From an uncultured Bacteroidia bacterium (lineage in GTDB: Bacteria; Bacteroidota; Bacteroidia; Bacteroidales; UBA932), in the NCBI GenBank assembly GCA_902766985.1, contig CACXFP010000113.1, forward strand, positions 1 through 9,551: a stretch of DNA of 9,551 nucleotides. The letters run 5' to 3'. Positions 1 to 6,092 of the stretch are shown one piece after another. The notes beneath the pieces were generated by a model that searched no databases, had not been told where the DNA came from, and worked only from the letters and a program-made list of their open reading frames with translations. Each line of letters begins with the position of its first letter. The stretch's first letter is position 1. Made by a program: the position numbers and the translations under genes.

Positions 1-1
1 A

Positions 2-1777
2 TCGTTCGGCGGGACCCCTTTGCTGGACGGCATCTCGTTCCATATCACCGATGGCGAAAAGATAGGACTTGTCGGCAAGAACGGGGCCGGAAAGAGCACG
101 ATCATGAAGCTGATCGTCGGTCTTGAAAAACCGGACAGCGGCAGGATCGAGATGCCTAAGGAACAGACTGTCGGTTATCTTCCCCAGATAATGGAACACC
201 ACAGAGGCAAGTCCGTGCTGGACGAGGTCAGGGATTCCTGTCCCCAGGCAGGACCGGGAGAAGCTGAAAAGATTCTCGTAGGTCTCGGATTCCTTCAGGA
301 AGAGCTCTCCAGACCGACGGAAACTTTCTCACAGGGCTGGAACATGAGGATAGAACTTGCCAGGATCCTTCTCTCCAAACCCTCCCTCCTCCTCCTTGAC
401 GAGCCTACAAATCACCTTGACATCGAGTCCATCGAATGGTTCGAAGACTATCTGAAGGCATACAAGGGGGCAGTCCTCGTTGTCTCCCACGACAGAAGAT
501 TCCTTGACAACGTGACTTCCCGCACGGTGGAGGTCTTGCTGGGACATATTTACGATTACAAGGTCCCGTTCTCGCAATACGAGGAACTCCGCAAGGAAAG
601 GATGGCCCAGCAGACGGCCGCATATGAGAACCAGCAGAAGATGATAGCCAAGACGGAGGAGTTCATCCGTACCTTCCGCTATAAACCGACCAAGAGCAAT
701 CAGGTCCAGAGCCGCATCAAGGCCCTGTCAAAGCTGGACATCATCGAGGTTGATGAAACTGACAACGCAACACTCAGGGTAAAGTTCCCGCCGGCGGCGC
801 GGAGCGGCGATGTCGTGTACAAGGCTTCCGCCCTTGCAGCCGGCTACCCCGGAAAGGTCGTTTTCTCCGGCGCTGAGATCGAGATCAGGCGTGGGGAGAA
901 AGTGGCGTTCGTAGGCAGGAACGGAGAGGGAAAAACCACGCTGATGAAGGTAATTACGGGAGAACTGTCTCCTCTGGAAGGGGAGTCTCGTGTCGGATAC
1001 AATGTCAGCCTTGGGTATTATGCCCAGAACCAGGAAGATGTCCTTGATCCTAAGGAAACCGTGTGGAGCACTGTGGAAAGGGTGTGCCCGGCGGAATTGA
1101 GGTCCAGGCTCAGGGATATCCTGGCCCAGTTCCTCTTCCGTGGAGACGATATAGATAAGAGGGTCTCCGTACTCAGCGGTGGAGAAAGGGCCAGGCTAGG
1201 CATGGCGAGGCTCATGCTCCGGAATCACAATGTGCTCGCCCTTGACGAACCTACCAACCACATGGATATCAAATCGAAAGATATCCTCAAACAGGCGCTC
1301 CGCGAATTCGGCGGCACCCTGATCGTCGTTTCCCATGACAGGGAATTCCTGGACGGACTGGTAGACAAGCTGTATGAGTTCAAGGGGGGGAAGGTAAAGG
1401 AGCATCTGGGAGGCGTCTCGGATTTTCTCCGCAAAAAAAGGCTTGGAAGCCTGAGGGACCTTGAACGGAAAGACCTGGCTCAGTCTCCTGCGGTCACGGT
1501 TGCTCCTGAATCTGACAGGAAGACAACGGCTAAGGAGGATTTCCAGAAGAGAAAGGCGGCAGCCAGGGAAGAAAGGAAGATCCGCTCACAGGTCAGTTTC
1601 CTGGAAAGCGAGATAGCCAGGTTCGAGGAGGACATGAAGAAAATAGAGCAAATACTTGCAAATCCGGGAGAGAATGACGATATTTTGGCATTGACCACAA
1701 CGTATCTCGACGATAAAAGGAACGTCGAGATTATGACGGAAGAGTGGGGAAAACTCATTGAAAAGCTAGAAGAATAA
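2..1777 (+). CDS. ABC-F family ATPase, ribosome-associated translation factor type (5' partial)
   Basis: Cytosolic protein with two ATP-binding cassettes and no membrane segment. ABC-F proteins of this design act on the ribosome, relieving stalls or protecting against antibiotics, rather than transporting. The frame is open from the window edge, so the start lies upstream; residues preceding the TTG at position 20 read SFGGTP, the usual lead-in, so probably only about 10 residues are missing. Counting from position 2 (591 residues seen): Walker A GKNGAGKST at 25-33, signature-like SQGW at 110-113, Walker B with DEPTNHLD near 129-140, H-loop SHDR near 162. A charged helical linker covers about 196-251. 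The second cassette has GRNGEGKTT at 305-313, LSGGE at 391-395, DEPTNHMD near 415-422 and SHDR near 444. The tail from about 506 is a Lys/Glu-rich coiled coil, as in Uup/YheS-like members. The exact subfamily is not determined. It is probably co-transcribed with the gene 19 nt downstream. Confidence 0.93.
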   Translation, partial: SFGGTPLLDGISFHITDGEKIGLVGKNGAGKSTIMKLIVGLEKPDSGRIEMPKEQTVGYLPQIMEHHRGKSVLDEVRDSCPQAGPGEAEKILVGLGFLQEELSRPTETFSQGWNMRIELARILLSKPSLLLLDEPTNHLDIESIEWFEDYLKAYKGAVLVVSHDRRFLDNVTSRTVEVLLGHIYDYKVPFSQYEELRKERMAQQTAAYENQQKMIAKTEEFIRTFRYKPTKSNQVQSRIKALSKLDIIEVDETDNATLRVKFPPAARSGDVVYKASALAAGYPGKVVFSGAEIEIRRGEKVAFVGRNGEGKTTLMKVITGELSPLEGESRVGYNVSLGYYAQNQEDVLDPKETVWSTVERVCPAELRSRLRDILAQFLFRGDDIDKRVSVLSGGERARLGMARLMLRNHNVLALDEPTNHMDIKSKDILKQALREFGGTLIVVSHDREFLDGLVDKLYEFKGGKVKEHLGGVSDFLRKKRLGSLRDLERKDLAQSPAVTVAPESDRKTTAKEDFQKRKAAAREERKIRSQVSFLESEIARFEEDMKKIEQILANPGENDDILALTTTYLDDKRNVEIMTEEWGKLIEKLEE

Positions 1778-1796
1778 CCGGAATAAATTATTAATC

Positions 1797-2714
1797 ATGA
1801 AAAGGTTCTGTTTTGTTATCGGAATAATTGCTTCATGTTTTTTCTGCGTGTGTGCAAATGCCCAGGTGCAGGAGATCGAACAGAAACTGTCAACATTCAC
1901 TTCGATATCCGTTTCAGACGGTTTCGATGTCACCCTTCGCCAGGCGGACAAGCACAGCGTCGTCCTCACCGTAGACAAAGTCCTGGCTGATTACGTCAAA
2001 GTCGAGGTGAAATCGAGGACTCTTTGCCTGGAATTCGACAACAAGGCTGTTCCAAAAGAGCTTAAGAAGCAGTATAGCGGACGTAATGGATTGACGCCCA
2101 CCCTGAAAGCTGTGGTTTACGTCCAGTCTCTCGAAGGAATTGAACTTAAGGAAGATGCTAAACTTGGTTCCCTTTCCGCCTTCGAAGGCGGTTCGATCCT
2201 GATTACCGCAACGAACAATTCCATGATCAGGGACCTCGAATTGTCTGGGACCAGCATCAAGGTGGCTGTTGACAAAAAGAGCAGCGCGACCCTGAGACTG
2301 AAGGCGGACAATCTGGACCTGAATGCAGGAGGTTCTTCCGCCCTGAGTGTCACCCATACTTCCAAGAACCTTACCGTCAATGCGAAAGGGTCTTCGAACA
2401 CAGTCGTAAACGGAGATGCGGAGTCCATGGTCGTCAACGGTGACAACAGTTCTAAAGTGAAGGTTTCCGGAAAATCCGGCGAACTGGTCGTAAGGGGGCA
2501 GCGTTCGTCCGAAATGGAGCTCACCGGCATCGAGACACCCAGGGCTGACATTGCCCTTACAGGTTCATGCACTGTCATGGAAAGCGCTTCCGACGAACTT
2601 AGGGTTGACCTCGCCGGAGGAAGCAAGCTTTATTTCGATGGCCAGCCGGAAATAGAAATCGTAAAGGTCAAGTCATCTACCCTGATGCACTATTCAGACA
2701 TGCAGTCCAGGTAG
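1797..2714 (+). CDS. Secreted GIN-domain (DUF2807) beta-helix protein
   Basis: A 305-residue exported protein of the DUF2807 family, called the putative autotransporter adhesin head or GIN domain, common in Bacteroidota and without an agreed function. The N-terminus (MKRF, then a hydrophobic stretch to about residue 19) is a signal peptide; ANA before Gln23 is a good signal peptidase I site. IASC at residues 11-14 also fits a lipobox, so a lipoprotein is possible, but the hydrophobic core before it would be very short. The family's opening reads FTSISVSDGFDVTL (34-47). From about 175 to 260 come short Gly/Ser/Asn-rich beta rungs (GGSSALSV, KGSSNTVV, NGDNSSKVKV, SGKSGELVV), as expected of a parallel beta-helix. 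The start is ATG 19 nt after the ABC-F stop, with no clear ribosome binding site and no TAnnTTTG element between, so read-through from the ABC-F gene is likely. The product probably sits in the periplasm or at the cell surface. Confidence 0.87.
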   Translation: MKRFCFVIGIIASCFFCVCANAQVQEIEQKLSTFTSISVSDGFDVTLRQADKHSVVLTVDKVLADYVKVEVKSRTLCLEFDNKAVPKELKKQYSGRNGLTPTLKAVVYVQSLEGIELKEDAKLGSLSAFEGGSILITATNNSMIRDLELSGTSIKVAVDKKSSATLRLKADNLDLNAGGSSALSVTHTSKNLTVNAKGSSNTVVNGDAESMVVNGDNSSKVKVSGKSGELVVRGQRSSEMELTGIETPRADIALTGSCTVMESASDELRVDLAGGSKLYFDGQPEIEIVKVKSSTLMHYSDMQSR

Positions 2715-2865
2715 GTCATTTGAGCGGCTCAATGGGTGGTCAAAATTTCCCCAGAGGACTTTCAGAGATTCTGTTTTAAGCTGTAAAGATTTTCTGATTC
2801 AGCAACAAAATACCTGCTAACATTTTTGTTAGTATAATTAACAATAATGTTTTATAAATTGAAAA
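2715..2865. other. AT-rich convergent intergenic spacer
   Basis: This stretch lies between the stop of the GIN-domain gene (plus) and the stop of cinA (minus). It is AT-rich and holds no plausible gene. It contains two small inverted repeats: TTGAG-CGG-CTCAA at 2720-2732, and CTAACA-TTTT-TGTTAG at 2817-2832. Further imperfect AT pairings lie from 2828 to 2860. Its position calls for termination of both converging transcripts. Confidence 0.7.
2817..2832. terminator. Possible bidirectional terminator hairpin
   Basis: A perfect 6-bp stem with a 4-nt loop (CTAACA, TTTT, TGTTAG) sits between two convergent genes. The stem is AT-rich and weak. It is not followed by a clean T-run on the plus strand (next bases AGTATAATTA). 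On the minus strand T-rich sequence begins about 10 nt later. The position supports a terminator, but the structure alone does not. Confidence 0.3.
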
Positions 2866-4137
2866 TTAGCTGCTCGAATCATTAAGGATATATTGTCTGA
2901 GGAAATCAAGTGCAGTGGCGGAAAATCGTTCTATATTTCGCATGCGGTCATTCTGGTAATTCTTTGTCAAGGTCTTTGTGCCCGAGGGGCCGCTGACTCC
3001 GATCCACACCGTACCGACCCTGTTGACACCGTCGCCGAGCGGTCCGGCAAGTCCGGTTGTCGCTACGGAATATGTGCTGCCGGTCAGATTTCTCACGCCT
3101 TCCGCCATCTCTGCAGCGACCTCCCGGCTCACCACGCCGCACTTCTCGATCGTGGCTGGATTTACGCCCAGAACGCTTTCTTTGACTGAAATGGCATATG
3201 ATGTCACTGAACCCAGGAAATATTCAGATGCGCCAGGAATTGACGTAATGAGGGAGGCAATCTCACCGCCTGTACATGATTCAGCGGCGCTCAGGGTCTT
3301 GCCGGTCCCTTTCAGGAGGCGTCCTATGGTATTCTGGAGGTTATCGTCGGAATCTGAATATATCTTGTCGCCAAGGATGGCTTCCAGCTTCTTCAATTCA
3401 GCTTCTATCCTCGTCTCTTCCTTCTCTTTTTCCCCACCATATATCGACAATCTTAACCTCACACCGGTAAGTTGGTTGGGCAGGTATGCCAGATGCATGT
3501 CCGCAGGCAGGGCGGTTTCCCAGGGTTCAATAAGCTTAGACAAGGCTGATTCCGCCATTCCGTACGTCATCACGCTCTTGTGGTAGATGTCTTCGACAGG
3601 GTAGTGTGCCTTGATGTCGTCAATCACGGCTGGCACAGCCCCGAGGGCCTCGAACGGCACTCCTGGAAGGGCATATAAGGTTGCCGGATGGCCGAAAACC
3701 TTTTCTTCGAAGCGGAACACCATGATCGGAGCTGTTCCGAGATTGTTAGGAATAACTTCACAGGTGTCCGGGACCATGGCCTGAGCTCTGTTTATGTCAA
3801 GGACATCAAGTCCCCGGGAGGATAGTATCCTGTGGATTATCGCCAGCTGAGTTTCATTCTCCACATATTTCCGGCTGCCTGAGAGGGTGGCGAGGGCTGA
3901 CTTGGTGATATCATCCTTTGTTGGTCCAAGTCCGCCGGTAGAAATAACGATATCGTTTATTTCCAGTTCCTCCCTGAGGCTGTCGATAATCTCTTTACGT
4001 TCGTCTCCGATCGACAGCATGCGTTTGACCCGTATTCCGGCAATATTCAATGCCTGGGATATGCGGGATGAATTAGTATCAACAATCTGTCCTATCAGAA
4101 TCTCATCTCCGATGGTGCAGACCGATGCCTGAGTCAT
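2866..4137 (-). CDS. cinA: CinA: MoCF-like domain plus nicotinamide-nucleotide amidohydrolase
   Basis: A 423-residue, full-length two-domain CinA. The N-terminal MoCF/MoaB-like domain (about 3-170) shows GDEILIGQIVDTNS at 10-23 and GGLGPTKDDIT at 68-78; in other bacteria this domain has ADP-ribose pyrophosphatase (COG1058) activity. A linker with an acidic/lysine-rich stretch (235-252) leads to the C-terminal CinA/PncC domain (about 265-415). That domain has AAESCTGG at 284-291 and TTGLAGP at 360-366, the usual surroundings of the catalytic serine. PncC-type domains deamidate nicotinamide mononucleotide to nicotinic acid mononucleotide in pyridine nucleotide recycling. The ATG overlaps the upstream pyrD stop as ATGA (4134-4137), which sets the start and implies translational coupling. 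The competence role implied by the name is not shown by anything here. Confidence 0.95.
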   Translation of the reverse strand: MTQASVCTIGDEILIGQIVDTNSSRISQALNIAGIRVKRMLSIGDERKEIIDSLREELEINDIVISTGGLGPTKDDITKSALATLSGSRKYVENETQLAIIHRILSSRGLDVLDINRAQAMVPDTCEVIPNNLGTAPIMVFRFEEKVFGHPATLYALPGVPFEALGAVPAVIDDIKAHYPVEDIYHKSVMTYGMAESALSKLIEPWETALPADMHLAYLPNQLTGVRLRLSIYGGEKEKEETRIEAELKKLEAILGDKIYSDSDDNLQNTIGRLLKGTGKTLSAAESCTGGEIASLITSIPGASEYFLGSVTSYAISVKESVLGVNPATIEKCGVVSREVAAEMAEGVRNLTGSTYSVATTGLAGPLGDGVNRVGTVWIGVSGPSGTKTLTKNYQNDRMRNIERFSATALDFLRQYILNDSSS

Positions 4138-5180
4138 GATTGTTTCTTTTTGATTTGTAAATATTTAAGAATATTCTTCACGAATGAGGGACCTTCATAT
4201 ATAAAGCCGGTCGCCACTTCGATCAAATCCGCCCCGGCCGCGAGCATGTCGCTTGCCTGTGCAGGTGTCATTATGCCTCCCACACCGATGATTCCGAGTT
4301 TCCCCTTGGTATGCTCCCTGATGTGACTGACCATCGACAGGCTCCTTGAGAAAAGGGGACCGCCCGAAAGACCTCCGGCCCCTATCCGCTCGATGACATT
4401 CCTGTCGGTCGCGAGGTTGTCCCTGCTCCTTGTGGTGTTCCCGGCGACGATACCGTCGATCCCTGAAAGCATGCACCAGTCAAGGATCTCGTCAAGTTGT
4501 TGGAAATCAATGTCTGGGGAAAGTTTTACAAGGATGGGCTTGTAATCGTCGTAGCAAAGGCGCAGGTCCAGGATAGGATCGAGGATGTCGGAGAGGAATG
4601 ATATGTCCTGCAGGGACTGGAGACCTTCGACATTGGGGCAGGACACATTAATCGTGAACATGTCAACGAAGTCGTACATCAGTGAGAAAGACCTTTCATA
4701 GTCACTGATAACCTCGGTGTCATTCTTGGAAACGGTATTCTTTGCAATATTCGCAACCAGGATGGTCCTTGGAGGATATTTCTGTATTTGCGAGATTGCG
4801 TTCTTTATCCCTTTGTTGTTGATTCCCATGCGGTTGATGATGGCTTTGTCCTTGACAAGGCGGAACAGCCTGGGCTTTGGATTCCCTTTCTGGGGTTTAG
4901 GGGTAAGCGAACCAATCTCAACGAAACCGAACCCCATGTCGGAAAAGGTGTTGTAATGCTCGCCGTTCTTGTCAATCCCGGCTGCAAGTCCTACGGGATT
5001 GGGAAATCTCAGTCCGAAAACCTCCTTTTCAAGTGCTGGAGCCGACCGTTTGAATAGAAGACGCAGGAACAGGGAACACAACCTGGAATGCTTGAACCAA
5101 GAGAGAAAGGCAAGGGTAAGGTTATGCGCCTTTTCCGGATTGAACCGGAACAAAATGGGTCGGATCAGATGCTTGTACAT
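4134..5180 (-). CDS. pyrD: Dihydroorotate dehydrogenase, class 2 (quinone-dependent)
   Basis: Oxidises dihydroorotate to orotate with FMN, passing electrons to the quinone pool, in de novo pyrimidine synthesis. At 348 residues it has the N-terminal helical extension (about 1-50: aromatic, hydrophobic, with basic residues) that marks the membrane-associated class 2 enzyme. The barrel follows: PVGLAAGIDKNG at 62-73, EIGSLTPKPQKGNPKPR near 88-104, NRMGINNKG at 116-124, INVSCPN at 177-183, Lys219 in LVKLSPD, GNTT at 247-250, and the FMN phosphate loop GVGGI at 299-303. At the catalytic-base position, where class 2 enzymes have Ser, this protein has Cys181 (codon 4640-4638, TGC), as in class 1 enzymes. 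The start is ATG 44 nt after the regulator's stop, with a TATATTTG element in between. The stop overlaps the cinA start. Confidence 0.95.
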   Translation of the reverse strand: MYKHLIRPILFRFNPEKAHNLTLAFLSWFKHSRLCSLFLRLLFKRSAPALEKEVFGLRFPNPVGLAAGIDKNGEHYNTFSDMGFGFVEIGSLTPKPQKGNPKPRLFRLVKDKAIINRMGINNKGIKNAISQIQKYPPRTILVANIAKNTVSKNDTEVISDYERSFSLMYDFVDMFTINVSCPNVEGLQSLQDISFLSDILDPILDLRLCYDDYKPILVKLSPDIDFQQLDEILDWCMLSGIDGIVAGNTTRSRDNLATDRNVIERIGAGGLSGGPLFSRSLSMVSHIREHTKGKLGIIGVGGIMTPAQASDMLAAGADLIEVATGFIYEGPSFVKNILKYLQIKKKQS

Positions 5181-5200
5181 TGCAATGCCGGATAAACACG

Positions 5201-5208
5201 CAAATATA
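5201..5208 (-). promoter_or_regulatory. Candidate Bacteroidota -7 element for pyrD-cinA
   Basis: On the minus strand this reads TATATTTG, an exact match to TAnnTTTG, ending about 20 nt upstream of the pyrD ATG. That would give a short leader. No TTTG or TTG stands about 20 nt upstream of it, so the promoter may be weak or may supplement read-through from the regulator gene. Confidence 0.4.
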
Positions 5209-5224
5209 GTAAAAATACGTGTGT

Positions 5225-5602
5225 TCAGCTTATTTCAGTGAATGTGCCGTCGGAATAAAATATCAGTATTTTTGTAATATTACGCTTATCTGTAGATATA
5301 TGCGTACTGTCATCTGAAGTATCGATTCTTGTAGTGGGCGCGTTTTTCAATCCCTCTGGTTCCATTATGGGGACAAAATCTGCAGGATCCTGCGTCTTGT
5401 ACATCCTGCCGTTGCCAGTTAACAGCCATTCAGGATTCAGATTGGGATAGTGGCGAAGCATGCTCTCGAGGAAATCATATCCCGGCTTGTTCCTTCCGGC
5501 AAGGATATGGGAGACGCTTGCGCGAGCTACATGGATTGTATCGGCAAACTGCGTCTGGGAGATATTTTCTACGGACAGGAACTGAAGAAGTCTTTTGTTC
5601 AT
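5225..5602 (-). CDS. Small HTH (XRE/Cro-CI-like) transcriptional regulator
   Basis: A 125-residue DNA-binding protein, cytosolic. A helix-turn-helix lies at about residues 13-40: SQTQFADTIHVARASVSHIL, then AGRNKPGYDFLE, matching the Cro/CI-like pattern of a Q-x-x-x-A turn and a recognition helix followed by G-R-x-x-P. The segment NLNPEWLLTGNGRMY (54-68) closes the domain, as in many small Bacteroidota regulators. The rest is a polar linker (70-107) and a short beta-like tail, KILIFYSDGTFTEI (111-124), with no recognisable ligand domain. The frame is open up to 5671, but I chose the ATG at 5602-5600. The upstream residues (hydrophobic, unlike the family) would lie over the promoter and operator, and the HTH family normally starts just before this point. 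The regulated genes are unknown; the operator at its own start suggests autoregulation. Confidence 0.85.
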   Translation of the reverse strand: MNKRLLQFLSVENISQTQFADTIHVARASVSHILAGRNKPGYDFLESMLRHYPNLNPEWLLTGNGRMYKTQDPADFVPIMEPEGLKNAPTTRIDTSDDSTHISTDKRNITKILIFYSDGTFTEIS

Positions 5603-5627
5603 TTTTGTAAATAATGTTTTTACAAAA
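5603..5627. promoter_or_regulatory. Perfect inverted-repeat operator abutting the HTH gene start
   Basis: TTTTGTAAA (5603-5611) and TTTACAAAA (5619-5627) form a perfect 9-bp inverted repeat with a 7-nt spacer. The arm centres are 16 bp apart, so a dimer could reach both. It lies directly against the regulator's ATG and overlaps the -7 element at 5623-5630, so bound protein would block initiation. Repressor identity (probably the adjacent HTH protein) is inferred. Confidence 0.6.
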
Positions 5628-5654
5628 TTAAAGAATAATGGGATAAAATGCAAA
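5623..5654 (-). promoter_or_regulatory. Promoter of the HTH regulator gene (TTTG-N20-TAATTTTG)
   Basis: On the minus strand, TTTG (5654-5651) is followed after exactly 20 nt by TAATTTTG (5630-5623). This matches the Bacteroidota housekeeping consensus TTTG about 19-21 nt ahead of TAnnTTTG. Initiation would fall near 5615-5618, inside the inverted repeat, leaving a leader of about 15 nt before the ATG. Confidence 0.65.
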
Positions 5655-6032
5655 CCCCATGCTGTAGACAATAGGGAAGGGAAGAGCCGAAAACATATAT
5701 CGAAAAAGAATTAGATAAATAAAGTTAAATACCTGAATAATAAACTTATATGTGTAATTTTCCAACCATACAAACGACTTTGTGGGTTAATCTGGATTTA
5801 AATCATTGCTTTAAACTGAAGAGTTGATTTAGGTGTATTTTGTATATACTTGATTATCCGTTAACTACAAGATAATAAAACTTAGCATAAAATCTTCTTA
5901 TAGCGTGTAATGTTCCAAGTGTTGACAGGATGGGGTGTTGTGTCGAAGCTTCCCATTGTAATTTACAAATGTAACTATACGAATCGGTGTCAGCCTTTGG
6001 ATCCGAGCAGGAATGAGTCAAAGTCGGCGAGA
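5655..6032. other. Long AT-rich intergenic region with no identified gene
   Basis: This divergent region separates the minus-strand regulator from the plus-strand queA-like gene. The left part, to about 5850, is strongly AT-rich. From about 5900 to 6030 the composition is closer to coding DNA. A 13-nt palindrome, TTGTAATTTACAA, lies at 5956-5968. No tRNA, riboswitch or gene could be recognised. A minus-strand frame is open here but begins inside queA and resembles nothing I can name. Confidence 0.6.
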
Positions 6033-6064
6033 TTTCAATATTTGCGGCCAATTGTGTATTTTTG
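6033..6064 (+). promoter_or_regulatory. Candidate promoter of the queA-like gene
   Basis: TATTTTTG at 6057-6064 is an exact TAnnTTTG element. TTTC at 6033-6036 stands exactly 20 nt upstream, one base off the TTTG consensus. The element ends 28 nt before the ATG, so the leader would be about 20 nt. Confidence 0.55.
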
Positions 6065-6092
6065 CATGGATTAAAAAAAGAGACGCGACGAA

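Noticed and set aside
2117..2626. 169-codon minus-strand frame opposite the GIN-domain gene
   Set aside because: Low-complexity Ser/Leu/Thr-rich shadow of a gene with clear signal peptide and family motifs.
2720..2732. TTGAG-CGG-CTCAA hairpin just after the GIN-domain gene as an intrinsic terminator
   Set aside because: The stem is only 5 bp and no T-run follows.
2978..3586. 202-codon plus-strand frame opposite cinA
   Set aside because: Shadow of cinA; the Ser/Pro-rich product has no motif, while the cinA frame carries both conserved domains.
5603..5671. Longer start (ATG at 5671) for the HTH regulator
   Set aside because: The extra 23 residues are unlike the family and would be encoded over the consensus promoter and operator.
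5655..6092. tRNA, riboswitch or CRISPR repeats in the long intergenic region
   Set aside because: No cloverleaf, no recognisable aptamer core and no regularly spaced repeats were found by eye.
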